33,883 nt of DNA from Devosia sp. (GTDB taxonomy: Bacteria > Pseudomonadota > Alphaproteobacteria > Rhizobiales > Devosiaceae). Below are positions 1 through 8,846 of the stretch, piece by piece. Where the stretch lies: the NCBI RefSeq assembly GCF_030689745.1, contig NZ_JAUYGL010000235.1, forward strand, positions 1 to 33,883, written 5' to 3'. A program made the position numbers and the translations under genes. Position 1 is the first letter of the stretch; every line of letters begins with the position of its first letter. Under the pieces are notes generated by a model. It was not told the origin of the DNA. It was given only the letters and a program-made list of their open reading frames with translations, and did not search any database.

Positions 1-884
1 GCGGCCGTGCCGCCGGGCTTGAGCCGGTCATGCACGGTCTGAAAATAGCTGTCCCAATTATCCTCGCCGACCGCCTCGATCATCTCGATGGAGCCGATAT
101 GGTCAAACTGCCCCTCGGTGTGGCGATAATCCGCGAACACCAGGGTGGCAAACTCATCGAGCCCCTGTTTGGCCAGGCGCTCCCGGCCATATTTGAGCTG
201 TTCGGCCGACAGGGTTATGCCCCGCAGATTGGCACGGTAGTCCTTGGCCACGGTTTCAGCGAACCCACCCCAGCCGCAGCCGATCTCCAGCACGGAGGAA
301 CCTTCGGTAACGCCCGCCATATCGGCGACGCGACGGTATTTTTCGCGTTGGGCCTCCTCGAGGCTTTGATCACCCGAGGTGAACACAGCCGAGGAATAGG
401 TCATGGAAGGGTCGAGCCACTGGCCGTAGAAGTCATTGCCCAGGTCATAATGCTCGGCAATGTTCTTCTTGGAGCCTTCGAGCGTGTTGCGGCGCGATAG
501 ATGGTAATGCAGATCCCCGGCTGCCTTGCGGAAAAATCCCGGATTGGCCTGCTCGAAGGTATCGCGGTTCTGCAGATAGAAACGGAACAGCGCCGTCAGA
601 TCATCGACTTCGATATCGCCGTTCATATAGGCGGAGGCAAAACCGACAGTACCGCGCTGCATGGCTTCGCTGAGCACGCGGAAATTGTTGAGGCGCAGCA
701 CCGAGTGCCCGCCGGTCGCCGGATTGCCAATGGTGCGGGTGCGCCCATTGGGAAATATCACCGTTACGGCGCCATGTTTTGGATGGCCGATAAGGGACGA
801 ACCGATGGCGTCCACAACCCAGGAAACGAGCCGCGTCCACGGAGTCACGCCGGTGCTGGCATTGTCTATTGCTGTCTTGTTCAT
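1..884 (-). CDS. Cyclopropane-fatty-acyl-phospholipid synthase family methyltransferase (3' end outside window)
   Basis: SAM-dependent methyltransferase of the CFA synthase family, which transfers a methyl or methylene group to double bonds of membrane phospholipid acyl chains. The frame starts at ATG 884 and is still open at the window edge, so about 294 residues of a usual ~400 are present. Visible are the family N-terminal region, the NIAEHYDLGNDFY segment (residues ~141-153) and the SAM-binding VLEIGCGWGG motif (~198-207). It is the last gene of a minus-strand operon, 25 nt after the DUF1365 gene. In alphaproteobacteria this trio (FAD oxidoreductase, DUF1365, CFA-type enzyme) is often stress induced. 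A furan-fatty-acid-type methyltransferase is possible instead of a true cyclopropane synthase, so no symbol is given. Confidence 0.93.
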   Translation of the reverse strand, partial: MNKTAIDNASTGVTPWTRLVSWVVDAIGSSLIGHPKHGAVTVIFPNGRTRTIGNPATGGHSVLRLNNFRVLSEAMQRGTVGFASAYMNGDIEVDDLTALFRFYLQNRDTFEQANPGFFRKAAGDLHYHLSRRNTLEGSKKNIAEHYDLGNDFYGQWLDPSMTYSSAVFTSGDQSLEEAQREKYRRVADMAGVTEGSSVLEIGCGWGGFAETVAKDYRANLRGITLSAEQLKYGRERLAKQGLDEFATLVFADYRHTEGQFDHIGSIEMIEAVGEDNWDSYFQTVHDRLKPGGTA

Positions 885-909
885 TGGCCCCAGAGATCCA
901 ACTTGCCTA

Positions 910-1695
910 CTAAGCTTGGTGTCCGCGCTTGAGCTGTCGCCGCAATTTTAGCGTCAGCGGCATACCTTTAAGCCACAAGAGCAAGGCTTCCCAGTAGATG
1001 CCCAGCACTACCTTAGCGGTCATAAATGGATATGCAAGTAGCAGTTTCAACAGCATTGCGTCGGTCAGCGGGCGCTGCTCACCCTGGAAATAGGCGGTCA
1101 GAATACCCCCTTCCTGACCCACCAGGGTGATGCCGACAAACACCTCGTCACCCGGAGGGCGGATGGAGAAGCGGTACGTGCCCTCAAGCGTATTGAACGG
1201 CGAAACAAAGAACGCTTTCTTGGTTTCGTGCTGGATTTCAGGGCCCTGGGCATCGACCGCAGCCTGATAGAAATGGTGCTCGCCAAAGGTATTGCTGACC
1301 TCATAGGCCAGAAACCGGGTGACCCCGGCGGCATCGTCGCAATAGTAGACGGTGATGGGGTTGAAGGCGAAGCCGAGCAGGCGCGGATAGGCCAGCATGC
1401 GAATGCGGGCGATCTCGCCGGCGCCGGCCGCTGCCGCCCGGGCTCGGATGAAATCGGCAATACTGCCGCCATCGCGCGGGCCGAAATCGCTGCTCATCAG
1501 CGATACCAGATTGAACCGGTTCAGCGAGAACAAGCGCAGCTTTTGATCCAGGGCTGCCAGCTGATCGAGATCGACCAGCATGGAGAACACCCGATAGCGC
1601 AGCGCGTGGCGCTTGGGACGGGCACGCTTGTGCACCACGTCGCCGACATAAAGCGCGCCAAAATCGGACTTCTGCTGAGCTACTGCGCGGCCCAT
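910..1695 (-). CDS. DUF1365 domain-containing protein
   Basis: 261-residue DUF1365 (COG3496) protein. The family-typical opening is visible at residues ~13-40 (ALYVGDVVHKRARPKRHALRYR, then a short VFSMLVDLD stretch), followed by the conserved AYPRLLGFAFNPITVYYC region and an N-T-F-G-E-H-H-F-Y segment near the middle. The biochemical function is not established. The family almost always sits between an FAD-dependent oxidoreductase and a CFA-type methyltransferase, which suggests a role in fatty-acid modification. The start overlaps the 3' end of the upstream oxidoreductase gene by 16 nt, implying translational coupling. Confidence 0.92.
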   Translation of the reverse strand: MGRAVAQQKSDFGALYVGDVVHKRARPKRHALRYRVFSMLVDLDQLAALDQKLRLFSLNRFNLVSLMSSDFGPRDGGSIADFIRARAAAAGAGEIARIRMLAYPRLLGFAFNPITVYYCDDAAGVTRFLAYEVSNTFGEHHFYQAAVDAQGPEIQHETKKAFFVSPFNTLEGTYRFSIRPPGDEVFVGITLVGQEGGILTAYFQGEQRPLTDAMLLKLLLAYPFMTAKVVLGIYWEALLLWLKGMPLTLKLRRQLKRGHQA

Positions 1696-3014
1696 AGGCG
1701 CTGGTCTCCTTCAGCCCAGTTGTGCGCGATACGGCCACGCTGCTGGCCGACCCGCCAGGGACGCTGGGCGGGTCCGATGCGCTCGGCCACCTCCAGCCCG
1801 GCCTGCAGACCATCTTCATGGAAACCATAGCCCATCCAGGCGCCGGCAAACCAGCTGCGCTGGCTGCCCTGCACCTGCCATAGGTCCTTTTGGGCGGCGA
1901 TCGCGGCGGCGTCGAACAGCGGGTGGGCGTAGTCGACCTCATACTGCACGCTGTCGGCCGCAAATTCGCGGTGCGGGTTGAGCGTCACGAACAGATTTGA
2001 CTTGGTGGCCAGCGGCTGCAGGCTGTTCATCCAATAGGTCAGGCTCAGGCCATCTTCGCCCGCGCCGCCGCGCAGATAGTTCCAGGACGACCACAAATGT
2101 CTGCGACGCGGCATGAAGCTGGCGTCGGTGTGCAGCACCGCATGATTGTTGTTGAAGCGGAAGGCCCCCAGGATATTGCGCTCGGCGTCGCTCGGATCGG
2201 CCAGCAGTGCCAGCGCCTCATCGGCATGGCAGGCAAAGACCACCTGATCGAACTGGCGGCGGCGGCCGTTGGCAAAGAAGATCTCGACGCCCTCGGCATG
2301 GCGCGCGACGGAGTGGATGCTGGCATCGAGCACGGTTTCAAAACGCTGCTGGGCGGCAATCCGCTGGACATATTGCTGGCTGCCGCCCTGCACCGTGCGC
2401 CAGGTCGGGCGGTTATTGACCTGCAACAGGGAGTGATTGGCGAAGAATTCAATGAAGGTCTTGGCGGGAAAATCCAGCATGCCGCGCGAAGGCGTCGACC
2501 AGATGGCCGCCGAGATGGGCAGGATGTGGTCCTGAATGAAAATACGCGAATAGCCAAATCGGTCGAGGAACTGGCCGATCGACAGATCGTCCTGGCAGGT
2601 GGCGATCTGCTGCTCGGCCTTGCGGAAAAAGCGCATGATGTCGCTGACCAGCCGCCAATGCTCGGGGCGAATGATATTGCGGCGCTGGCCAAACAGGCCA
2701 TTGAGATATTCGCCGGAATATTCGCGCTGACCCTCGCCGATCGAGACGGCAAAGCTCATCCACGAGGGTGCGGTGGGTACGCCGAGGTGATCGAAGAACG
2801 CTGTCAGATTGGGGTAATTCTGCTCATTGTAAACGATAAAGCCGGTGTCGACGGCGATCTGGCCCTCAGGCGTCTTCGCCTCAATGGTGTTGGCATGGCC
2901 GCCAAGCCGGGCATTCCGCTCGAAAACGGTGACGTTTTGGGTCTGGGACAGCAGCCAGGCGGCCGAGAGACCTGATATTCCCGAACCGATAACGGCGATG
3001 GTGGGGGCAGTCAT
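1680..3014 (-). CDS. FAD/NAD(P)-binding oxidoreductase (COG2907 type)
   Basis: About 444-residue flavoprotein of the amine-oxidase-like/COG2907 group. The dinucleotide-binding signature GSGISG is at residues 10-15, and an acidic residue ends the second strand (VFERNARLGGHANT). I place the start at ATG 3014, not at the longer open frame from 3044: the protein then begins directly with the Rossmann strand and GGAG lies about 10 nt upstream. It is the first gene of the DUF1365/CFA operon and likely supplies redox chemistry (for example desaturation) for the same acyl chain. The substrate is not known from the sequence. The candidate ECF promoter at 3048-3075 lies just upstream. Confidence 0.92.
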   Translation of the reverse strand: MTAPTIAVIGSGISGLSAAWLLSQTQNVTVFERNARLGGHANTIEAKTPEGQIAVDTGFIVYNEQNYPNLTAFFDHLGVPTAPSWMSFAVSIGEGQREYSGEYLNGLFGQRRNIIRPEHWRLVSDIMRFFRKAEQQIATCQDDLSIGQFLDRFGYSRIFIQDHILPISAAIWSTPSRGMLDFPAKTFIEFFANHSLLQVNNRPTWRTVQGGSQQYVQRIAAQQRFETVLDASIHSVARHAEGVEIFFANGRRRQFDQVVFACHADEALALLADPSDAERNILGAFRFNNNHAVLHTDASFMPRRRHLWSSWNYLRGGAGEDGLSLTYWMNSLQPLATKSNLFVTLNPHREFAADSVQYEVDYAHPLFDAAAIAAQKDLWQVQGSQRSWFAGAWMGYGFHEDGLQAGLEVAERIGPAQRPWRVGQQRGRIAHNWAEGDQRLWAAQ

Positions 3015-3047
3015 GGTCGGGTCTCTCCGTCGGGGCCTGTGCAAGAT

Positions 3048-3075
3048 GATACGCAGGCAACAACGGGATGGATCA
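3048..3075 (-). promoter_or_regulatory. Candidate ECF-sigma (RpoE/ChrR-like) promoter for the FAD-DUF1365-CFA operon
   Basis: On the minus strand TGATCC (3070-3075) is followed after 16 nt by CGTATC (3048-3053), leaving a ~30-nt leader before ATG 3014. TGATC in the -35 and a GTA-type -10 resemble promoters of the alphaproteobacterial RpoE/ChrR singlet-oxygen response, whose regulon includes CFA-type enzymes. No sigma factor gene is in the window, so the assignment rests on sequence and context only. Confidence 0.45.
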
Positions 3076-3089
3076 GCAGAAGGTTACGA

Positions 3090-4880
3090 TCAGCCCTTGG
3101 GCTTGGCCAGATCGATCAGGCGAAACTGCACTTGTTCGCGCCCCTGATAGTGATCAATGCCCAGGCTGCCGGCAAAATGCAGGGCGCTGTCCGCGCCGCG
3201 CAGCAGCGTATCGCCAATAGCGGTGCTGGCGGCGCGGAAGGCGATGGCCTTGAGCCGGGCCCCATCTTCGGACACCAGCGCAAAACTGATATGGCCGCCC
3301 TTGCCGACGACCTGGGCGAATTTGGCGCGGTGGGCGGGGAAGGCAAAGATCGGCCCCGGATTGCCCGCGCCATAGGGCCCTGCCCGCTCCAGATCCTTGA
3401 CCAGATCGATGCTGGCACCCCGCGCGGTCAGCGCCGCGTCAATCTTGAGGGCGGTGGCGGCGCGGGCGGCAGCCACATCACGCGAGAGCGCATCGGCCAG
3501 ATAGGCGCGGAACGGTCCGAGTTGGCCCGGACCAATGGTGATGCCAGCGGCCATGGCATGGCCGCCACCCTTGATCAGCAGGCCGGATTCGACTGCCCGG
3601 ATGACAGCGCTGCCCAGATCAACGCCAGGCATGGAACGCCCCGAGCCGGTGCCGGTGCCGTCGGGATTGAGCGCAATGGCAAAGGCAGGCCGTTCAAAGC
3701 GGTCCTTGAGGCGTGAGGCAATCAGCCCAACGACGCCGGGATGCCAGTTAGCGGAGGCCAGCACCAGCACCGGCGGGCCATCACCGCTGCCAATCTCCAT
3801 ATCGGCGACGGCGACCGCTTCTTCGACAGCCTCGACCTCGATGCGCTGGCGTTCGGTATTGAGTTCATCCAGTCGCGCTGCGATGGCGAGCGCGTGGTGT
3901 TCGTCATCAACAGTGAGCAGTTCCGTGCCCAAAGCGGCATTGCCGATACGGCCGCCGGCATTGATGCGGGGGCCAATCAGAAAGCCCAGATGATAGGGGT
4001 TGAGCGGGCCCGAGACGCGCGCCGCCAGGGCCAAAGCGGCAATGCCGTGATTGTCGCCGCGACGGGCAATTTCCAGCCCGCGCACGACAAAGGCGCGGTT
4101 GAGCCCGACCAGCGGCACCACATCGCAGACCGTGCCGAGCGCGACAATGTCGAGCAGCTTGAGCAGATCGGGCAGACCGGTGTCGCCGCGCTGGCGCAGC
4201 ACGCGGTTGACCGCCACCAGCACCATGAAGGTGACGCCGGCGGCGCAGAGATAGCCCAGACCGGAAATATCATCGGGACGGTTGGGGTTGACCAGCGCAT
4301 TGGCCTCGGGCAGCGCATGATCGGCCAGATGGTGGTCGATCACCAGCACATCGGCGCCGCGACTGCGGGCATGAGCGATGGGTTTGTCGCTGGTGGTGCC
4401 GCAGTCCAGCGTGATGATCAAGCTGGCGCCGGCATCGATCAGCTTGTCCATCGCCCCGATATTGGGGCCATAGCCTTCAAATATGCGGTCGGGGATGTGC
4501 ACCTGCGGCTCAATGCCGAAATGGCGCAGAAATCGCGCCATCAGCGCACAGGAACAGGCGCCGTCGACATCGTAATCGCCAAACAGGGCAATCGATTCAT
4601 GGTCGGCGATGGCCTTGGCGAGGCGATCCGCCATCTCGTCCATGCCGATCAGCGTGGATGGGTCGGGCATCAGTTCGCGAATGGTGGGCTCGAGATATTT
4701 CTCGGCGTCATCGAGCGCGACCCCGCGGGCCGCCATCACACGGGCAAGGATTTCCGAGACCCCCGAGCGCTGGGCAATGGCCGTCGCGATGCGGGTGGAG
4801 CTTGCATCCAGCCGGTCGGTCCAGGCGCGGCCGGTGACCGAACGGGAAACGTCAAGAAATGGGCGCGGCGCGTCAAGCAT
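3090..4880 (-). CDS. recJ: Single-stranded-DNA-specific exonuclease RecJ
   Basis: 596-residue 5'-3' single-strand DNA exonuclease used in recombinational and mismatch repair. The DHH phosphoesterase motifs are intact: FGDYDVDG (residues 100-107), DCG (159-161) and IDHH (181-184). The DHHA1 domain carries GGGHAMAAG, and a C-terminal OB-like region follows. Length is normal for the family. It is the last gene of the hom-glpX-recJ group, about 100 nt after glpX. The stop lies 14 nt before the candidate promoter of the next operon. A very long frame antisense to it is a GC-rich shadow. Confidence 0.97.
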   Translation of the reverse strand: MLDAPRPFLDVSRSVTGRAWTDRLDASSTRIATAIAQRSGVSEILARVMAARGVALDDAEKYLEPTIRELMPDPSTLIGMDEMADRLAKAIADHESIALFGDYDVDGACSCALMARFLRHFGIEPQVHIPDRIFEGYGPNIGAMDKLIDAGASLIITLDCGTTSDKPIAHARSRGADVLVIDHHLADHALPEANALVNPNRPDDISGLGYLCAAGVTFMVLVAVNRVLRQRGDTGLPDLLKLLDIVALGTVCDVVPLVGLNRAFVVRGLEIARRGDNHGIAALALAARVSGPLNPYHLGFLIGPRINAGGRIGNAALGTELLTVDDEHHALAIAARLDELNTERQRIEVEAVEEAVAVADMEIGSGDGPPVLVLASANWHPGVVGLIASRLKDRFERPAFAIALNPDGTGTGSGRSMPGVDLGSAVIRAVESGLLIKGGGHAMAAGITIGPGQLGPFRAYLADALSRDVAAARAATALKIDAALTARGASIDLVKDLERAGPYGAGNPGPIFAFPAHRAKFAQVVGKGGHISFALVSEDGARLKAIAFRAASTAIGDTLLRGADSALHFAGSLGIDHYQGREQVQFRLIDLAKPKG

Positions 4881-4979
4881 GGCTCAGGGGTAGGCGATTT
4901 GAGGCTGGTGGTCGAGGTCTCTCATTCCCTCCCTCCACGGCAGAAGGCCCCCAAGGCGGATGAGGGGCAGCAAGCACAA

Positions 4980-5966
4980 TTACCGCGCATGCCGCGCCCT
5001 GATCCAGCGCACGGTCTGGCTCCAGGAGCGCATGACCACGGTGCTGGTCTGAACCCAGTCGCGGCGCAGCCTGACCCCTTCCAGCAAGCTGCCGTCGGTC
5101 ACCCCGGTTGCGGCCACCAGCACATCCCCGGCCGCCAGTTCGGTCACGTCATAGATGCGGTTGTGATCGGTAATGCCCATGGCAATGGCCCGCTCGCGCT
5201 TGGCAGGTGTGTCCAGGATCAGCTTGCCCTGCATCTGGCCACCAATGCAGCGCAAGGCTGCTGCCGCCAGTACGCCCTCGGGCGCGCCGCCCGAGCCAAG
5301 ATAGATATCGATGCCGGTATCCTCGGTGTTCACGGCGTGAATCACCCCGGCGATGTCACCATCGCTGATCAGCTTGACCGCCACCCCGGTGGTGCGCAAT
5401 TCCTCGATCAGCGCCGCGTGACGCGGGCGATCGAGCACGATGGCGGTAATCTCGCTGAGCGGCACGCCCTTGGCCTTGGCCAGGGCGTTGACGTTCTCGG
5501 TTGCGGCCCAGTCGATATGAACCGTGCCTGCCGGATAGCCGGCGCCAATGGCGATCTTGTGCATATAGACATTGCGGGCGACGTTGAGCAGGCCTCCGCG
5601 CTCGGCCATGGCCAGGACCACGATCGAATCGGGCTGATTCTTGGCGCACAGGGTGACGCCTTCGAGCGGGTCGACGGCGATATCGACTTCAGGCCCCTGC
5701 CCCGCACCGACAGACTGACCGATATAGAGGTCGTCGCACTCGAGCTCCTCGCCCTCGCCAATGACGATGCGGCCGGAAATGGCAACGGTATCCAGCTCGG
5801 CCTTCATCGCCTTCACGGCGGCGTCGTCGGCAGCCTTTTCATCACCCTTGCCGCGCCATTCGGCGGCAGCCACTGCAGCGCGTTCGGTGACACGCACCAG
5901 CTCGAGCGTCAGGCTGCGATGCAGATGGGCTGGGTTCTTGCTGTCGTCGGCTTTGTTGAGTTTCAT
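4980..5966 (-). CDS. glpX: Class II fructose-1,6-bisphosphatase GlpX
   Basis: 328-residue metal-dependent fructose-1,6-bisphosphatase (class II, GlpX), a gluconeogenesis enzyme hydrolysing FBP to fructose-6-phosphate. Family motifs visible are GRIVIGEGEE near residue 65, the metal-binding DPLEGVT around residue 100, SDGDI, and GSGGAPEGVLAAAALR. Length matches the family (about 320-340). It lies 34 nt after hom with GGAGG just upstream of the ATG. The same hom-glpX(-recJ) order is common in Hyphomicrobiales. A GC-rich hairpin fills the hom-glpX gap. Confidence 0.97.
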   Translation of the reverse strand: MKLNKADDSKNPAHLHRSLTLELVRVTERAAVAAAEWRGKGDEKAADDAAVKAMKAELDTVAISGRIVIGEGEELECDDLYIGQSVGAGQGPEVDIAVDPLEGVTLCAKNQPDSIVVLAMAERGGLLNVARNVYMHKIAIGAGYPAGTVHIDWAATENVNALAKAKGVPLSEITAIVLDRPRHAALIEELRTTGVAVKLISDGDIAGVIHAVNTEDTGIDIYLGSGGAPEGVLAAAALRCIGGQMQGKLILDTPAKRERAIAMGITDHNRIYDVTELAAGDVLVAATGVTDGSLLEGVRLRRDWVQTSTVVMRSWSQTVRWIRARHAR

Positions 5967-5974
5967 CTGTCCTC

Positions 5975-5994
5975 CCGGGGCTCGACTGCCCCGG
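5975..5994 (-). promoter_or_regulatory. Hairpin in the hom-glpX gap, next to the glpX ribosome binding site
   Basis: Perfect 7-bp inverted repeat CCGGGGC / GCCCCGG with a 6-nt loop, lying between the hom stop and the GGAGG of glpX on the minus strand. There is no T-run, so it is not a classical terminator. It could stabilise a processed 5' end or tune glpX translation. Confidence 0.45.
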
Positions 5995-6000
5995 CGGGGT

Positions 6001-7509
6001 TCAGAGCGTTTCGATCCGGATCAATTGCGGCTGTCCCACGATAAACCCGTCGGCAGCGATCTGCGCAAGCGATTCACGCACGGCTGATTCCAAAGTCTGC
6101 TGCGTGATCATCACCACAGTGCGGACTGGCGAGCCATCCGGCGCCACAGCCTTAGCACTCAAATCGGCCCGCTGGATGACGCTATCGATGGATATCCCCC
6201 GTTCGCCCATGCGGGTGGCGATGCCGGCCAGTGCGCCCGGCACATCCTTGGCGCTCAGGCGAATATAGTAGCCGCCATCATGGGGGCGCACCGACGCCTC
6301 ACGATAGGGCAACAACTCGTCACTGGGCACGCCGAGCGGCGGCACGCGGGTGCCCCGGGCGATATCGAGAATGTCCGAGAGCACCGATGACGCGGTGGGC
6401 GGGCCGCCCGCGCCAGGGCCAGCCAGCAGCAGTTCATGCACATGGTCGGTTTCGAGCGCGATGGCGTTCATCACCCCGTCGACGCCGGCAATGGCGCTGT
6501 CCTTGGGCACAAAGGTAGGATGCACGCGCTGCTCGATGCCGTCCTCAGTGCGCTGGGCGATGCCGAGCAGCTTGATCTTGTAGCCAAGGTCAGCGGCAAC
6601 CCGAATATCGTGCTGGGTGATGCCGGTTATGCCGTCGACCCGGATCTTGTCGGGCGCCAGTTCATAGCCAAAGCACAGCGTCGCCAGAATCGCCAGCTTG
6701 TGGGCGGTGTCGTGGCCATCCACGTCGAAGCTTGGATCGGCTTCGGCATAGCCGAGCGCCTGCGCGTCCTTGAGACAATCGGCAAAGGAGATGTCCTCCT
6801 TGCCCATGCGGGTGAGAATATAGTTGCAGGTGCCGTTCATGATGCCGAACACCTTGGCGATGCGCGCCGAGCCGAGGCCCTCGCGCAGCGTCTTGATCAC
6901 CGGTATGCCGCCGGCCACGGCGGCCTCAAAGCCCAGTTGGGCACCGGTGTTCTCGGCCAGCTTGGCCAGCTCGGTGCCGTGCTTGGCCAGCAGTGCCTTA
7001 TTGGCAGTGACCACTGGACGGCCGAGTTCCAGCGCGGCTTTGACTGAGGCCAGGGCCGGACCGTCTTCGCCGCCGATCAGTTCAACGAACAGATCGATAC
7101 CATCCGATTTCGCCAGGGCGACCGGATCATCGAACCAATCCAGACCCGAAATATCAATACCGCGATCGCGCGAGCGCGAACGAGCGGCAACGGCGGTCAC
7201 CACGAGATGGCGGCCAAGTTTTTTGGTCAGTTCAGCGCCATCCTTTTGCAGGATGCTGACCAGGGTGGCACCGACATTGCCCAGGCCGGCCACACCGACC
7301 CGCAGCGGCGGCAGCGCCGCGCCATCGCCGAAATCCTGCATCGCCTTGAGGATGCGGGTGCGGGTGTCGGAGCGCGGTTCGCGCCCCTCACGCAGGTCAA
7401 ACACGAATAGCGGATCGCCGGCAACGGTGCGCCCGAAGCGGGTCGGCGTCCAGCCGCGTGCGGAGATGAAGGATTCGACGGCTTGGCGGAAAGACTGGAT
7501 ATCACTCAT
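6001..7509 (-). CDS. hom: Homoserine dehydrogenase with an N-terminal helix-turn-helix-like extension
   Basis: 502 residues. The catalytic core starts near residue 69 with the NAD(P)-binding stretch LRVGVAGLGNVGATLV, then VTANKALLAKHG, GGIPVIKTLREGL, MNGTCNYILTRM and EADPSFDVDGHDTAHK. A C-terminal ACT domain (from about residue 420, KDVPGALAGIATRMGERGIS) is the usual site of threonine feedback. The enzyme reduces aspartate semialdehyde to homoserine. The first ~68 residues are not part of the usual ~435-residue enzyme. They resemble a small Cro/CI-like helical domain (GWTPTRFGRTVAGDP, then L-R-E-G-R-E-P-R and ILKAM). No clear Shine-Dalgarno precedes ATG 7509. An internal Met56 (about 7344) is the alternative start, but the extension has gene-like codon use and conserved-looking sequence. 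Confidence 0.95.
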   Translation of the reverse strand: MSDIQSFRQAVESFISARGWTPTRFGRTVAGDPLFVFDLREGREPRSDTRTRILKAMQDFGDGAALPPLRVGVAGLGNVGATLVSILQKDGAELTKKLGRHLVVTAVAARSRSRDRGIDISGLDWFDDPVALAKSDGIDLFVELIGGEDGPALASVKAALELGRPVVTANKALLAKHGTELAKLAENTGAQLGFEAAVAGGIPVIKTLREGLGSARIAKVFGIMNGTCNYILTRMGKEDISFADCLKDAQALGYAEADPSFDVDGHDTAHKLAILATLCFGYELAPDKIRVDGITGITQHDIRVAADLGYKIKLLGIAQRTEDGIEQRVHPTFVPKDSAIAGVDGVMNAIALETDHVHELLLAGPGAGGPPTASSVLSDILDIARGTRVPPLGVPSDELLPYREASVRPHDGGYYIRLSAKDVPGALAGIATRMGERGISIDSVIQRADLSAKAVAPDGSPVRTVVMITQQTLESAVRESLAQIAADGFIVGQPQLIRIETL

Positions 7510-7577
7510 GGTGGCGACATCTGCGTAGGTAAATGCCTAGCCGTCAATAGGAGTTTAGCCAGAACCCCATATGATCC

Positions 7578-7610
7578 GGGCCATACCGCCCAATTGAGAC
7601 AGTATGGCCC
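7578..7610. repeat. 9-bp inverted repeat between the aminotransferase and hom
   Basis: GGGCCATAC (7578-7586) and GTATGGCCC (7602-7610), perfect, 15-nt loop. It lies between the aminotransferase stop (7635) and the hom start (7509), both on the minus strand. There is no T-run on the minus side. It could be a weak terminator or processing hairpin for the aminotransferase mRNA, or part of the hom leader. Confidence 0.55.
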
Positions 7611-7634
7611 GCTTTTGAGCGTCCGAAGTGGGGA

Positions 7635-8846
7635 TCAGCCGGCCAGTGGCACCACATTGCCCGACCCGGTCTTGGAGCCCAGCAGTTTCTTGACGTTGCG
7701 CGCCGCCTGACGGATGCGCTGTTCGTTCTCGACAAAGGCCAGCCGGATATACTGATCGCCGTATTCGCCAAAGCCGACGCCGGGAGCAACGCCAACGCCG
7801 GTTTCACGGATCAGCAGCTTGGCGAATTCGAGCGAACCGAGATGAGCAAACTGCGGCGGAATCGGCGCCCAGGCAAACATGGTGGCCTTGGGTACCGGAA
7901 TGATCCAGCCCGAGCGGGCAAAGCTCTCGATCATCACGTCACGGCGGAATTTGTAGATCTTGCGGATCTCCTCGACCACATCGTCAGAGCCGTTGAGGGC
8001 AGCGGTGGCCGCCACCTGGATGGGGGTGAAGGCACCATAGTCGAGATAGGATTTGACCCGCGCCAGGGCCGCGATCAGGCGTTCATTGCCAACGGCAAAG
8101 CCCACCCGCCAGCCCGGCATGGAGTAGGTCTTGGACATCGAGGTGAATTCGACCGCGATGTCCATGGCGCCGGGGACCTGCAGCACTGAGGGGGGCGGCA
8201 CATCATCAAAATAGATCTCCGAATAGGCCAGATCGGAGAGGATGAAGATGTCGTTCTCGCGGCAGTACTTGACCACTTCGGTGTAGAAATCGAGCGTGGC
8301 CGTGTAGGCGGTGGGATTGGCCGGATAGTTCAGCACCAGCGCGATCGGCTTGGGGATCGAGTGCCGCACGGCCCGATCGAGCGAGCGCATGAAGTCTTCA
8401 TTGGGATCGGCCGGCATCGAGCGCACGACGCCGCCGCTCATGATGAAGCCGAAGGAGTGGATGGGATAGGTCGGATTGGGCACCAGCACCACGTCGCCAG
8501 GCGCGGTGATCGCCTGGGCCATGTTGGCAAAGCCTTCCTTGGAGCCCAGCGTTGCAACAATCTGGGTGTCCGGATTGAGTTTTACGCCGAAGCGACGGCC
8601 ATAATAGCTGGCCTGGGCCTTGCGCAGTCCCGGGATGCCCTTGGAGCTCGAATAGCGGTGGGTACGCGAATCGAGCACCGTGTCCTGCAGCTTCTTGACG
8701 ATGTGTTCGGGCGTCGGCAGATCGGGATTACCCATGCCGAGGTCAATAATGTCGACCCCTTCCGCGCGCGCCTTGGCCTTGATCGGATTGATGTGTTCGA
8801 AGACATAGGGTGGCAGGCGGCGGATGCGATGGAACTCTTCGCTCAT
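7635..8846 (-). CDS. Class I/II PLP aminotransferase (AlaC / LL-diaminopimelate aminotransferase-like)
   Basis: 403-residue fold-type I aminotransferase. PLP-binding elements are visible: the Schiff-base lysine K239 in SMSKTYSMPGWR, the cofactor residues in SDLAYSE (~D205, Y208), NYPANPTA (~173-180), and the C-terminal IRLAFVEN region with the carboxylate-binding arginine. The closest group I recognise is the AlaC/YfdZ and LL-diaminopimelate-aminotransferase-like clade that often sits next to hom in alphaproteobacteria. Glutamate-pyruvate transamination or another amino-acid role is likely, but the substrate cannot be fixed here. It is transcribed toward hom with a ~125-nt gap. Confidence 0.93.
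   Translation of the reverse strand: MSEEFHRIRRLPPYVFEHINPIKAKARAEGVDIIDLGMGNPDLPTPEHIVKKLQDTVLDSRTHRYSSSKGIPGLRKAQASYYGRRFGVKLNPDTQIVATLGSKEGFANMAQAITAPGDVVLVPNPTYPIHSFGFIMSGGVVRSMPADPNEDFMRSLDRAVRHSIPKPIALVLNYPANPTAYTATLDFYTEVVKYCRENDIFILSDLAYSEIYFDDVPPPSVLQVPGAMDIAVEFTSMSKTYSMPGWRVGFAVGNERLIAALARVKSYLDYGAFTPIQVAATAALNGSDDVVEEIRKIYKFRRDVMIESFARSGWIIPVPKATMFAWAPIPPQFAHLGSLEFAKLLIRETGVGVAPGVGFGEYGDQYIRLAFVENEQRIRQAARNVKKLLGSKTGSGNVVPLAG

Noticed and set aside
3741..6044. 767-codon plus-strand open frame
   Set aside because: Exactly antisense to recJ and glpX, whose motifs are intact; no recognisable domain. High-GC shadow frame.
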